Shown here in pieces: positions 1 through 14,667 of a DNA stretch of 64,000 nucleotides. Source of the DNA: Myxocyprinus asiaticus (Eukaryota > Chordata > Actinopteri > Cypriniformes > Catostomidae); contig NC_059358.1 in the NCBI RefSeq assembly GCF_019703515.2, positions 47,837,094-47,901,093 on the forward strand, in the 5' to 3' direction. Made by a program: the position numbers and the translations under genes. The notes under the pieces were generated by a model. That model was given only the letters and a program-made list of their open reading frames with translations, made no database searches and was not told the origin of the DNA. How positions within the stretch are numbered: the first letter of the stretch is position 1; the number at the start of each line of letters is the position of its first letter.

Positions 1-730
1 ATAATGAAACAGTTTTGAATGGGGTTCTTTGAGCCGTAGAGCGCCCCCTGGAGGAAACAGTTATCAGTTATTCTGCAGTCCAGCGCATTGTACCAGAGAT
101 TTTATAGTACTGAAATAACAACCTTCGCGGTTCTATCACTGGTGAGAGCGTAACGGCTATAACGGTCTGTTTACGACAGTTTGCTGATGCTATACATATG
201 AATGGAGAGAGCCGTAAACTGACACCTTCTGGTCGTAAAATCGTCCGTTACTTCTCTTATAAAACAGCAATGTTATCATAGTAAACTCCACACATTGTTC
301 ATTCCGAAAGGACTGTTTAGTGTAAAACACATTAAAGATTAGCGGACAGGCGGTCAATTCATTAAGTGTTTAGCTATTTCCTCACAAAAGCAGTTTATTC
401 AGCACACTGAAGCATCTCCTCCATAGACATCCATTCAAAAAGAACAGCCTCTTGTCTCCTCGCCAGTGAATGTCTATGGAATTGCCGCGTTACGCTAATC
501 TATGCTAACCTTGTATGACTCTATATCAGAAGAGCTTTGATTGTACTCTGAGGTGTGCCTACTCTGTGTGGTCGCGTACTGTACTGCACAACTGTAGTAT
601 GTCATCTGGGTAATCCATTTCCGCATATTGCAGAAATAGTATGAGTAGTGTGGTAGTATGCCGGTCCGACACAGCCCATGATAACGTTGTGACTGCGCGA
701 CATGTTTGGAGTTTTTAATGGAGAGCGGTC
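1..730. other. Upstream flank of nt5c3a
   Basis: No open frame with a family match and no TATA box just upstream of 731. The stretch presumably holds the distal nt5c3a promoter and 5' UTR, but I cannot place a start site. Confidence 0.3.
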
Positions 731-868
731 ATGGACAGGAACGCTGTGGTGAAACTGGGCGCAATGGCGAGTGCCACTGTGTGTGCGCTGTTCGGCGGAG
801 TCGTGTTCGCGCAGTACATTTTCACCAAAAAAAAGAGGGCAGGCAAGAAAACAAAGATAATCGAAATG
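731..868 (+). CDS. nt5c3a: nt5c3a coding exon 1 (N-terminal hydrophobic segment)
   Basis: Encodes 46 residues beginning [10 protein letters not shown], with a hydrophobic stretch at about residues 11-31 followed by a basic run ([10 protein letters not shown]) and the ending KIIEM. This closely resembles the alternative first coding exon of the long mammalian NT5C3A isoform. The donor GTGAGC follows at 869 in phase 0. An overlapping frame opens at 706 but has no family match, so the ATG at 731 is chosen. The hydrophobic-plus-basic layout would suit a signal anchor; that is inference. Confidence 0.9.
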
Positions 869-1384
869 GTGAGCGCATATGCTTTCAGTTTGTGTACCGC
901 GCAGCCGGTCTACACTGTGACCCAGCGACCCGTCGAACTAGAACGCTCCCTACAAAATCAACAAAGATGTGACGCGTTGACAGGCCGTGTGTCCAACAGC
1001 GTTTTTTCATGAAGCCAGCGTATTTTTTCAATGGTTTGCAAAGGGAGCGTTCTGCGCGCGTCAGTCGCGTCGCGTTCAGTGTAGATGGGCTGTAGAGGTC
1101 ATCATCCAGCGGTCTGAATCTCTATTTACGGAGAATAAATACTGTTAAAGACTTTTGTGTCAGTGTCAATTCTAGTCGAACTACGTGAGTTAACAAATAC
1201 TTTTCAAAGACATTTACACACTTTAGTGCTGTAGTACCATGATATAGGGCAATAGTTCATATATGGATTTCACTGATATAAAAAGGTCACATTGTACATA
1301 TGCTACATACATTTCAAAATGCTACAGAAATAGCCGTTTTCATATGCAATATACTGTATATTTTCCCAAATACTGATGAAATTT

Positions 1385-1429
<45 letters not shown>

Positions 1430-4400
1430 ATGTTTATGTATGGCCATATATTTGATATCTGAATGGGAAAACACACACACATATATATATATATATAATA
1501 TATACACACACACACACACCTCTGAGAAAAAAAAAAAAATGAAGAGACCACTGCAAAATGATAAGTTTCTCTGGATTTACTATTTATAGGTATGTGTTTA
1601 AGTCAAATTAAAATGTTTGTTTTATTCTATGAAGTACTGACAACTTTTCTCCCAAATTCCAAATAAAAATAGTAATTTAGAGCATTTTTTTGCTAAAAAT
1701 GACAACTGGTCAAAATAACAAAAAAGATGCAGTGTTTTCAGACCTTGAATAATGCAAAGAAAACAAGTTCATATTCATTTTTAAACACAAAAATTCAAGC
1801 AGCTCGGCTTTATTTGAAGGATTGTGGATATCCATCTTCATCTTGATCACATTCCAGAGGTTTTCAATGGGGTTCAGGTCTGGAGATTGGGCTGGCTATG
1901 ACAGGGTCTTGATCCGGTGGTCCTCCATCCACACCTTGATTGACCTGGCTGTGTGACATGGAGCATTGTCCTGCTGGAAAATCCAATCCTCAGAGTTGGG
2001 GAACATTAATATTGTCAGAGCAGAAGGAAGCAAGTTTTCTTCCAGGATAACCTTTTACGTGGCTTGATTCATGTGTCCTTCACAAAGAGCAAGCCTTGCT
2101 GAAGCACCCCCAGATCATCACCGATCCTCCACCAAATTTCACAGTGGGCGCGAGATACTGTGGCTTGTAGGCCTCTCCGGGTCTCCGTCTAACCATTAGA
2201 CGACCAGGTGGAGGATCGGTGATGATCTGGGGGTGCTTCACCACAACATGATGATGCCACCCCCATGCTTGACAATTTAGGTGGTGTTCTTCGGCTTGCA
2301 GGGCTCACGCTTTTTCCTCCAAACCTAACAATGGTCATTATGGACAAATGGTTAAATTTTTGTTTCATTAGACCAGAGGACTTTTCTCCAAATAGTAAGA
2401 TCTTTGTCCCCATGTGGACTTGCAAACTGTAGTCTGGCTTTTTTATGGCAGTTTTGAAGCAGTGGCTTCTTCCTTGCTGAGCAGCCTTTCAGGTTATGTT
2501 GATATAGGACTCATTTTACTGTGGATATAGGTACTTTTCTACAGTGGCGGGCCATGCATTTACAGTCTAGGCCTTCAGTGTGATTCATGCCATTAAGAAA
2601 ACACAGTTTCACAATGAATAAGACACTCTATACCTTTGGGCATCAAACATTATGTCGCAGCTAACTAGTAATACCAATTGACATTTTAAAAACACATCCA
2701 CGCACGAAAGCCAAAACTTGAAATGACACTTAATGCTCAAGCAAGCCTAATTTTAAATGCAGCATGACTGTTTTTGAAATGAACATCTCCTGAACAGACA
2801 TTCAAAAATCATATTTTTTCATATGAATCTACCAAGGAGGTCTATAATACCTGGAAAAATCTGTCGAATAATATTTGTGATTTAAATGTTGCTTTCAATA
2901 AATCTCATTTCATCAGGGTACACGGTTATGCTGTGTTCCATTCAAGTTGGATGAGGGATATTTCTACTTGATATCTCTGACCATGAATGCATTCCATTCC
3001 CTGATATTCGAAAGATGACGTTTAAGGAAACAAAACTGCCATGCTCACGTTAGCTTAGCAGGGGTTTGACTCTCATTAGAGATGTCTCCTAGCAACCCAA
3101 CTAATAAACAGTGCTGCAGTGCTAGCATTTGTGCTTCAGGTGTATGATTATCAAAAGAGATTTTAATGTTTTATACACCTGTTTCTGCAGCAGGCATTTG
3201 TTAAACAAGCTTTAATATCATGTAATGTGGAAACAAACTCATTTATCGATATTACTTAATAAAGTGAATGTTTATCACTTACTTTGTATATCTCCCTGAG
3301 TGTCGACATTTTTGTGTGACAACATGCCCCTATATCTCAGCGAAATCGGAGTTGAGAATTTATGCACGAGCCTACAAGTTTTAATTCTGACTTCAAGATG
3401 CATTCCATTGCACTTTTCCAAGTAGGAAGTTGTAAAATCCGACTTTCTGAGTTTAATGGAACGCAGCACTACTTTTCAAAACTTGATCCGACACTGAATT
3501 CTCCAGCAGCCTAATTTACACTTAGAAAACTCCTGATGTTGCTATAACAATGCAAAAAGCACTTACCAATTTGCTTGAAGTGAAAATCAGTCCTCCTTTC
3601 CTGTTTAATAAATTAAGCAATCGCACGATTATGCAGAACATCTCGTGTTTTTAAATCCATAAGGATTTCTTTCTCAACAGCAATACCAGCAGTAATGACA
3701 GTCGGCTCATCAGCAAGATCTCGTGCTCTTCGCTTTCAAATTACGTCACTTAAAGCGTGATTGCGTCACTCAAGGCCAGCTAGAAGGCCTTAACCGGGAC
3801 ATATCCTAAAGATCACACCCACCAAGAACAAATAGGTCAATCTGATTGGCTGATAAATCTGACAGTCTGACTTTAGTTGCTCATTCATTTGCACTGTTGA
3901 GGGATTCTGTGGAAAATCTGAAGGCCTGACGGGGTGGAGCTCAAACTCACACGCTGCTTCGGCTTCGGGCATGCGATTTGTGAATCAGCCATCACGCTTC
4001 GCTTGTAAGCATCAAGAATACATTCTGAATGGATAAAATTCTCATTTTCTCTGTTTGTTTGTAGATTAATTAAGAGTGGAAAGTGATTAAAAATACATAG
4101 GCAAGAAGGTGATTGAGAATGAAAGGATGAAAAATATTTATTTATTTGGCATGTTAGGCCAGCAGAGAAGGCTTTGCTGGCCCTGAGAATTCATCAGTGC
4201 TTGTCTACCTGTTTCCTCCAGCATCTTCACAAGTTCCTTTGCTGTTGTTCTGGGATCGATTTGCACTTTTCACACCAAACTACGTTCATCTCTAGCAGAC
4301 AGAATGCGTCTCCTTCATGAGCGGTATGATGGCTTTTGGAAATTGCTCTCAAGGATGAACCAGACTTGTGGAGGTCCACAATTGTTTTTCTGAGGTCTTT

Positions 4401-4807
4401 TCTGATTTCTTTTGATTTTCCCATGATGTCAAGCAAAGAGGCACTGAGTTTGAAGACAGGCCTTAAAATACATCCACAGGTGCACCTCCAATTCAGTTCA
4501 CCTCCTGTGAGAAGCTAATTGTCTAGTTGTCTAAAGGCTTGACATCATTTTCTGGAATTTTCCAAGCTGCTTAAAGGCACAGTTAACTTAGTGTATTTAA
4601 ACTTCTGACCCACTGGAATTGTGATATAGTCAATTAAATGTGAAACAATCTGTCTGTAAACAATTGTTGGAAAAATTACTTGTGTCATGCACAAAGTAGA
4701 TGTCCTAAAAGACTTGCCAAAACTATAGTTCGCTAATATGAAATCTGTGGAGTGGTTAAAAAATTAGTGTTAATGACTTCAACCTAAGTGTATGTGTCTG
4801 ACTTCAG

Positions 4808-4868
<61 letters not shown>

Positions 4869-5278
4869 TATATACAGTACCAGGGTTTTTCCTAGCTCAA
4901 AATGAGGTGGTGGTGGTACAATACTGATCAAAAAAGTGACGTTAAAAACACATAACGTTGGCTTTGTGTTAATACACTCCTAATGACCTGGCAACTGAAT
5001 ACTAGTGTTAATTTTGTCAGCTGTTTTTTTTTTTATTTAGTCTTAGTCCTGTGTCAAATGTCCTTTTTAGTTTTTATCATATTTAGTCATATTTTTTGTC
5101 AGGTTTTAGTTGACAAAGTCTGGGCATTTTAATGTAGTTTAAGTCAATGGAAACTGTTGACATTTTAGTCATATTTTAGTAATATTTAGTCGTATTGACA
5201 TTTTAGTCACTGAACACTGTAAACATTTTTAGCCATAAGAGTATTATTGATAAGCATTTGTCAATCTAGTCTATCCAA

Positions 5279-5319
<41 letters not shown>

Positions 5320-8300
5320 TTTATTGTTGTTGTTGTTTTAGTGTTATTTTTCACATAAGATTGATCTCATCAGTGATGCAACACGTTGCGAGCTGCAGAC
5401 AGCGGGGGTGAGAGACGAGCGTCTCTATGTTAGAGTGCGCATCAGCCGGCGGAACTTTAAATCTCTCCCGGTCTCGACTCCCACTCAGATTGGGTCACTT
5501 CCGCGACTGGTTGAAGCGGCTCTGACCACACAGAGAATGACAGTTTTGGAGTTTGTGCTTATTTACATGCCACACTGCCGTATTATATGAACTTTAATTA
5601 AGGATGAAATAAAGATATATCGCCAAGCTGTGATCTGTGTTTCTATCAGACACTCGAGCTGCAGCGCTCCTCTCATCTCACGCGTCATCATTATAGTTTT
5701 ATATGATCTCATGTTACGTTAAATGACATCAAGAGACTATTCGACAGCAGAATTTTTTTATTATTATTATTGCCGAGATTTGCAGTTACAAATGACGATC
5801 CACCGAGTGCAACGCTTGTTAGTGTTTTCCATGAAGACACCCGCCAGAGCTTTTTAGACAGCCGGAGGCAGCACGAAAATTGACGAGGTGGTCGCCTAGT
5901 AATTATCTATGCAGGAAAAACCCTGATTACTGTGCAAAAGATTTAGGCACTTGTGAAAAGTGTTGTATAATAATAATGCCATAAATAGTTATCATTTATC
6001 AATGAACATCATACAAGTCCACTCAACATAAAAAAAAATAAATAAAAAAAAACATTTGGTGTGACAACCTTCTTCAAAACAGCACCAGTTCCCCTAGACA
6101 CACCAGGACACAGTTTTTCTTGGTTGTTGGCAGATAGGATGTTCAAGCTTCTTAGAGAACTTGCCAGAGTTATTCTATCTATTTCGGCTGTCTCAATTGC
6201 TTCTGACTCTTCATGTAATCCCAGACTGACTAGATGAAGTTGAGATTCGGGCTCTATGGGGTCATACCATCTGTTGTAGGGCTCCTTGTTCTTCTTCTAT
6301 TCTATTTCCAAAGGGAATGTTGAATGTTGTACATAGTGGTTATCTGAGTTACCGTAGACTTCAGAATGGGGAAAAAATTTGATCTCTGTGATTTCGACCG
6401 TGGCATGATTTTTGTTGCCAGACGGGCTGGTTTGAGTATTTCTGTAACTGCTGATCTCCTGGGATTTTCACACACAACAGTCTCTAGAATTTACTCAGAA
6501 TGGTGCCAAAAACAAAAAACATCCAGTGAGCGGCAGTTCTGCGGATGGAAATGCCTTGTTGATGAGAGAGGTCAGAGAATGAGAATGAACAGAGAATGGC
6601 CAGACTGGTTCAAACTGACAAAGTCTATGGTAACTCAGATAACTGCTCTGTACAATTGTGGTGAGAAGAGTATCATCTCAGAATGCTATGCTGAGATGTG
6701 GATTGGCACTGTTTTGGCAGCATGAGGGAGACCTACACAATATTAGGCAAGTGGCTTTAATGATTAGAAACAGTGTATAAAGTTAATTTATTGGTTTTTG
6801 TATATGCAGTGTTGGGTGCAATCAGATTACTGATGCAAAGTGTTACTAGTGTAATGCAATTAAAGTAAAACAGTAGTGTAATGTGTTATATTTTAATTTC
6901 TTGTCATCAGATTACAGTTACTGACTTACAGTTAAAGGAATTACTTTTAAGTGCATTACTTGGGTTACAAATAGGCCACTTGGGTAAAAGGCCACCAGTG
7001 ATATAGTGTAGTTATAGAGGCAATAGTTGTAGGGCAAAATTTTGAGACAACAAGATGCTTTTTTGAGTTACAAATTAAGACTTCAGAAAAGGATGCACCA
7101 TTTCCTATTTATTTTAATCACATTTGACATTTCATTTCATCTTAAGTATTTTACAAACAAATTAATGTCCATTGTGATTGGATCAGTAAATGTGAGCCCA
7201 CTTTGAACATTTTTCATTTCAGATCTATTCACTGCACTTAAGAAAAACAATGTGTTTAATAGGGGCCTTTAGCCCCTGCAACATGGGGGCTTTTTACCCC
7301 AAATACTATCTTTTCACTTATTGGACAGTTATTGAAAAACCTTTGTTTTAATCACTTTAAACAAAACTGAAAATGACAAATACGTATATTAAATATTAGT
7401 TTAAATTTCCTCAAAATCAACCTTTAGACATTACACGCAATGATCTCATGGATCAGGAATATTTTGCAGTGTAAAGTGACAAACGGGTGTTTAGGAAAGT
7501 CCTGAGGTAGTTTTTGATCAAATGTTCCTTTAGCCCCATTGTACCCTAGACACTGAATCTGATGAGAAAATCTGTGAAAAGTGTTTTAAAGAGTAACTTA
7601 AAAGTATAGCATTTAGTAATGTGATTATTACTTTTCCGTTGAAGTGATCAGCAATCTGATTACAATATTAGAGAAGTAATTGGTAGTTTGTGGTGGATTA
7701 ATTATTTTAAGTTACCCAACGCTATGTATAAGTGATATTTTGTTTCCAAGCTTATCTGAGAAAGGAAATGTCTGTTACTGTTTCTTGGCAACAAAACAGA
7801 TCTCTTAATTTAAAGGGGTCATGGCATCCTTTTTTTAAATAATTTTTTTGATATTACATTTTTTATTTTTATACCTTCTCTGAGGTCCACTTAAAATGTT
7901 AAAAGTTTGTTTTTTTTTTTTTTTTTTTTCACCAAAACAGTCATCATTTAATAATATATGATCATTTTCCAACCCTGTCTCTGGCCCTCTGTCTGAAACG
8001 CTCAGTTTCAAGCTCTCTGGCCCTTTAAGACTTTAGTGTTAATGCCAACTGTTCTGATTGGCTAACATCGTACAGCCCCTTAAAGGGTCAGAAAACACAC
8101 TTACTTTATCCCCAATTTTTCACACCTTAGACTGAGAAACAGTCTCGAAATGAGTGGAAAAATATGTTAATATGTGGGCTGGTATTGTGGGCGGGAAGAG
8201 GGAAAACGGGAGGGGGTCAAGAGCTACTTCCAAAAACACACACACACACAATAGAGATGGCTGCTGAACCTCAAATTATGAGTGAAGATGAAAATAAAAG

Positions 8301-11300
8301 AGTTTGGGGCTGTATATAAATTAATGGGACAAAAGTGTGAAGCGTTAAGGCGATAGAACCGTTTGCAAATCTGTAAATCTGCAAGATTTGGATATTTTGT
8401 TCAAACTTTTGAGAATGAAGTGAGAACAGCATTAAGAGCAGACATTACCACCAAAACCAGCACTGCTTTAAGACTTTACAATAATTCATAGATATTTATT
8501 GTTACAAGGAGTGTTTCGGGTTTAATACAAGTTAAACTCTATAGACAGCATAATGTTGTGGCATAATGTTGAGTGACACAGAAAATAATTTAGACTCATC
8601 CCTCTTTTTCTAAAGACACAAATCGTGTGCAGTAAGGCACATACAATAAAAGTAAAGCGGTCCGATACACAAAACATACACACTGTTTTTAGAAGTATAG
8701 CCACAATACTTAAGCAAAGTACATTTTAACCTGACTCTACAATCAATAAAATCGCTTACTAAATTTTATGTGTAAAGTTATCCAGTATTTCAACTCCATT
8801 GTCCTGACAACATAACACTGGTCGTAAATCTCTGAAACATTATGTAAAGTAGATAAAAAATATAAGAGTTGATATGACTTTGAGTTTTCGGTTTTCATCA
8901 TTGTCTTCTGTTTTTGAACAAGCCGTCATGTTATCCTGTTTATGATCATCAGATGCACGGCATGAAGACGCAATCGGTCATCGCTGCCTTCTAAACAGAA
9001 CAGCATCTACAAATACACTTGGAATACACAGCAGCTACATGTTCGGAGTGCAACAGCAGCCAGCCAACAAACATGCTCACTTTGGTGCAGTTATGGACTT
9101 TTGTCCATTCTGATGTTGGAGTCTGATGATGCTTTTACATCAATGAAAGTTGGTGTACAGATGTAACAACGTTAAAGAGGATGTGCTGTCCTAATTTGGA
9201 AGCGCTCTTTATTAACTGTAAGCCTTTCTACTCGCCGCGGGAGTTTTCCTCGTTTATTCTGGTGAGTATGTATATCGCGCCTAACGCGTGTTTGAATGCC
9301 ACGCTGCAACAGCTGGCTGATCAAATCACAGACACAGAATTACAATACCTGGACACAGTTATTATTATTCTTGGGGATTTTAACAAAGTAAACCTCACAC
9401 ATGAACTGCCCAAATACAAACAGCACATTACATGCCCAACCAGAGACAGAAATATACTGGATCACTGCTACACAACAATAAAGGATGCATATCGCTCTGT
9501 TCCTAGTGCAGCTTTGGGACTATCTGATCACTGTCTGGTTCATCTTCTTCCAACCTACAGACAGAAATTAAAATCTGCTAAGCCTGTAGTAAGGACTGTA
9601 AAGAGATGGACTAACAAAGCAGAGATGGACCAACGAAGCAGAGCTGGAACTACAAGCCTGTTTTGACTGCACTGATTGGAGTGTTTTGAGGCTGCAGCCA
9701 CAGACCTGAACGAGCTCACAGATACTGTTACATCATATATCAGTTTCTGTGAGGATATGTGCATTCCTACTAGGACTTATTTAACAATGATAAACCATGG
9801 TTTACAGCGGAATTCAGGCAGCTTCGTCAGGCCAAAGAGGATGCTTACAGAGTTGGGGATAAAGTCTTGTACAATCAGGCCAGGAACACACTGAATAAGG
9901 GAATCAGAGTGGCTAAAAGAAGATACTCTGGGAAGCTGAAAAACAAGTTTTCAGCTAACGACCCTGCATCAGTGTGGAGTGGCATGAAACAACTTACGAA
10001 TTACAGGACTCCTACCCCCAACCCTGTGGTGGACCAACAACTGGCTGACGACCTGAATGTGTTCTACTGTAGATTTGAAAGGCCCAATCTCACACCCCAT
10101 ACCCACTCTGACCTTCACTTCACACAAAAACCAACCCCTCCTGCAACCCCCCTCCTCCCCCCTCCTGCTACTCAACCTGCACTTAAGATCTGTGAAGATG
10201 ATGTGAGCCGCGTCTTTCGAAAACAAAGGATAAGGAAAGCACAGGGCCCAGATGGTGTTTCACTTGCATGTCTTAGATCCTGTGCTAACCAGCTGGCCCC
10301 CATCTTCACACAGATCTTCAATAGATCTCTGGAGCAGTGTGAAGTCCCATGCTGCTTCAAATGTTCCACTATCATCACCATCCCAAAGAAACCAAAAATC
10401 ACAGGACTTAATGACAACAGACCTGTCGCCCTGACGTCTGTGGTCATGAAGTCATTTGAGAGACTGGTGTTGGCCCACCTGAAAGACATCATTGGACCTT
10501 TTCTAGATCCCCTTTAATTTGCTTATCGAGCGAACAGGTCTTTGGATGATGCAGTCAACATGGGATTGCATCATATCCTGCAACATCTGGACAGACCAGG
10601 GACATATGCAAGGATCCTTTTTGTGGACTTCAGTTTGGCTTTCAACACCATCATCCCAGCTATACTCCAGACCAAACTTCACCAACTCTCTGTTCCCACA
10701 TCTATCTGTCAGTGGATTACCAGCTTTCTGACAGACAGGCAGCAGCTTGTGAGACAGGGGAAATTCACTTCCAGCACCTGTACAATCAGCACTGGTGCCC
10801 CCCAGGGATGTGTGCTCTCCCCACTACTCTTCTCCCTCTAAACTAATGACTGCATCGCCAAGGACCCCTCTGTCAAGCTCCTGAAGTTTGCAGATGACAC
10901 CACTGTCATCGGCCTCATCCGAGATGATGATGAGTCTGCATACAGAAGGGAGGTTAAACAGCTGGCTGTCTAGTGCAGTCAAAACAACCTTGAGCTGAAC
11001 ACGCTCAAAACGGTGGAAATGATTGTGGACTTTAGGAGGAACCCCCCAACACTGTGCCCCCCCTCTCCATTCTAAACAGCACTGTGGCAGCAGTGGAGTC
11101 ATTCAGGATCCTGGGCACTACCATCTCACAGGACCTGAAGTGGGAGACCCACACTGACTCCATTGCGAAAAAGGCCCAGCAGAGGCTGTACTTCCTTCGC
11201 CAGGTGAGGAAGTTCAACCTGCCACAGGTGCTGCTGATACAGTTCTACTCAGCAGTCATTGAGTCTGTCCTCTGCACTTCAACAACTGTCTGGTTTGGTC

Positions 11301-11754
11301 ATCAGAAGACTACAAATGACAGTTCAGACTGCTGAGAGGATTATTGATTGCCCCCTGCCCCCCTTCAAGAACTATACACTTCCAGAGTGAGGAAAAAGGC
11401 TTGAAAAATCACTCTGGACCCCACTCACCCTGTCCAATACCTTTTTGAACTGAGGCCTTCTGGCCGACGCTTCAGAGCTCTGAGCACCAGAACCGTCAGG
11501 CACAGGAACAGTTTTTTCCCCCAGGCTATCCATCTCATGAACAGTTAAAACTGCCTCTTTGAGCAATAATTATGTGCAATACACAGCTTAGTCTTTTTAT
11601 ATTATCCAACACATCCTACCTCTCCTGCCATTACATTCCCTTGCACTGTACATAACCGATTTGTATTTAGATTTGCACTACGTATGTGTGTATGTATATA
11701 TGTTTGTATATGTATATATGTGTATGTGTATATATGTGTGTGTGTATGTATATG

Positions 11755-11799
<45 letters not shown>

Positions 11800-14622
11800 A
11801 TATGTGTATATCTATTGTGTATTCTATATATACTTTTTTCTTTTCAATATTTATCTATTTTTTATTCAATTTTAATTATTTTTTAAAAGTCTTGTAGCTG
11901 TTTTTGTATTGTTGTGAAATGGAAGCTCCTGTCACCAAGACAAATTCCTTGTATGTGTAAGCATACTTGGCAATAAAGCTCATTCTGATTCTGATTCTGA
12001 TGTGTGATTTAAATCGTATCATGTCCATTCAGACACACAGAGAAGAAGCGATGGAATCAGCGCTCGTAACAGTCCTCCCTCACATACAGCGTGTTTTGGA
12101 GTGCGCCTAGCACAACTGCAGCCAAGAAATGCTCGCACTGGTCTGGTTATGGACTGCTGTGCATTTTGTGGATTGATTTCGATCTGACCAGGGTGTTTAG
12201 TGTAAAAGTCTGCTCTCACGTCTGTTCCCCGAGTGCTGTTGAAGCCTTGTGTCTGCGGAACAGCGGTTACGTCCAGTTTGAGTTCTCCGCTGTGGCTGTA
12301 ATGTGAGCTCATGCAAGCATTCCTTCTCATGAATAATGTGGAAAAACTCTCTGAATCCAGTGACTTAAATACATGCTGTCCTATCAATCATAATTCAGAG
12401 TTCACGCATTTACCTCATTTTTGTGACGTTGCTTCAAATTTCGTTTTGAAACCGGAAGAACGAAATGGCTCAATAAAACGAAAAAATAACCACTTCCCCC
12501 TTAAAAACAAACATAGTGAGTGCTATCATTGTTTTCAGTGATGTGCAACCTCTACATTTCTGTTAACGTCTCAAATTTGGGGTTTCATGACCCTTTAAAT
12601 TCAGCTATATTTGAAACACAATCCAAAGAAAATGAACAAACTCCACACAACATTATAAAACCATATTTCAGGGTTTACACATAACGTACACCTAACACAT
12701 TTCTTTTGAATATGTTAAACTGTTTACTCAAGCAGCACCATAAACAATCAAACAGTCATGACATTCATGAATTAAATTGTTTACTTACGTTTTTGTGGTC
12801 CAGTAGTATTTTAACTGCCCCATCTTTCAATAACAGTTCCTTTGCAATGCTTGAATCATATTGTGACTGGTTCACAAGCAATCCACACTGAAATGTTCTT
12901 AATACGCAAATGTAATACAATCCACGGTGATGTTGGGTGATTCAACAAAAATAGAAACGCTGGTCTTCACATCTCACATCTTCCGTGTTTGTTTATGTAC
13001 AGAAGGGTATGTGTTTCTCCCAGTCAGTGACAGCAGCAGAATGAGACATGTTTTTAAAAGTTGTGCTTGTACCACTCTTAAAATGCATCAAAGCGAACAA
13101 AGACGTCCATATAGGTGCATGTTTACAAAAGACTAATAATTAAAAATAGCACAGATGGTGCAAAAACGGTCCAGGATGCCTTCAAGACAGCAAACAGCAA
13201 GATGAAACAGGATGGGTGTCTCCATTTTAGAGGTATAACTTGACATTACGTCTTATAAGCGGTGCGAGGTGAATGATAATGGTGAAAGCCGTTCATCTTG
13301 TGTAGAAAACATTTAAATCCAGATAGGCATATGTACGTGTCCTGTGTAAGTAGTGGCGGATTTAGGCATGGGTGACATGGGCAGTTGCCCAGGGTGGCAT
13401 CTTGCAGGGGGGCGGCACGAGACACCCACACAGACCCTCCAAAGATAATTTTGAGACCAAAACCAAGCAAAAGAGCAGCATTGTTTGTTCCTGTGGCAGT
13501 CAAATTCAACAGTGGCACAATAGCACCCTCAACTGAAAAACATTTTGAATCATAGCCTCAATGATCCTCTTCAAATGAGAACAAGCAAAATGATTGACCA
13601 GTGAAAAGTGTCAAAGTCCGCGGACACATTTTTGTTTGTTGTTTACAAAGTCTACAGCTGTCACAGAGATACCTCAGGACACTTATTTCATTAATATCTT
13701 TAAGGGAGTAGGAACATTTTTTGCATATTTTTCCATTAACAAAATCACTTACAACACCTTTAAGGAGGAAGTTTTCAGTTCTGAAACTTACAGTGTGTTT
13801 TTATAGTACAATGACCTCTTATATGTCAACAGATCAAGAAAAATTTGATTCCTCACATGATGCCCCCTTTAATTTACTTTAAATACAGCTCTGCATAAAA
13901 TGATTATCTTGATCTGTGCAGTTTATTTTTTCCTATTTCTCCCCAAAATATGTGAAGCAAAAGCTGAATTGATGACTGAATTCATTGTTGAAAAGACTCC
14001 ACATCTTATAGAGGGTTTTTAGTGTTACCCGTCCGATTTAGTGGTCACATCACATTAAATTAGTTCAGTTAATGCAAAGGGCATTTAATAATAGAAAGCA
14101 TTGTAAATATGTGAGACATTATGCCTATTTGTGGTCCGAAGCATTGTGTCGTAATGCTCATCATGAGCAACCATATTTGACCTTTGACCTCTAGAGTGGA
14201 GAGATAATTGCAGTGTACCTAGAGATGTAGATAGTGTGTTGATCAGTATGTGATGATTAAAGACAGACAGACCCCATCACTGGAGCTCACCTTATCAGAA
14301 ACCAACTAATGTGTACCAACATGGATTTTATGTGGGTGAAACACATTTAGTGCTCAAATATATGAACCATAAAGTAACCAGTCCTGTCAGGACTACACTC
14401 ATGTACACTGTTTAGTTTCAACACTCCTCAGTTCTCATATTTGGGTATTCTGTAACTCAAAGTTAGGTAGAGCAGTCGAATCCTGACCTGTTGATCCATA
14501 ATTCACACATACCACACGCCCGAGATGGGAGATGAGAGGAGATGACCTCAGGCCTCTTACCCGACTGCACCAGAGCGACACCTGTGTCATTCCACAGATT
14601 GTGTTGCATTTCTGAATGTTCC

Positions 14623-14667
<45 letters not shown>

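Larger units (their letters stand above)
7809..12600. mobile_element. Element with ATTTAAAGGG(G)TCATG inverted ends hosting an L2 insertion
   Basis: The left end ATTTAAAGGGGTCATG and the right end CATGACCCTTTAAAT are near-perfect inverted repeats, typical of a fish non-autonomous DNA transposon. The 4.8-kb span is inflated by the LINE at about 9100-12001 and by a MITE-like block at about 8510-8870. No transposase seen. Confidence 0.6.

Noticed and set aside
11661..11897. Three overlapping Tyr/Val/Cys-rich open frames
   Set aside because: They are translations of a TA/TG microsatellite.
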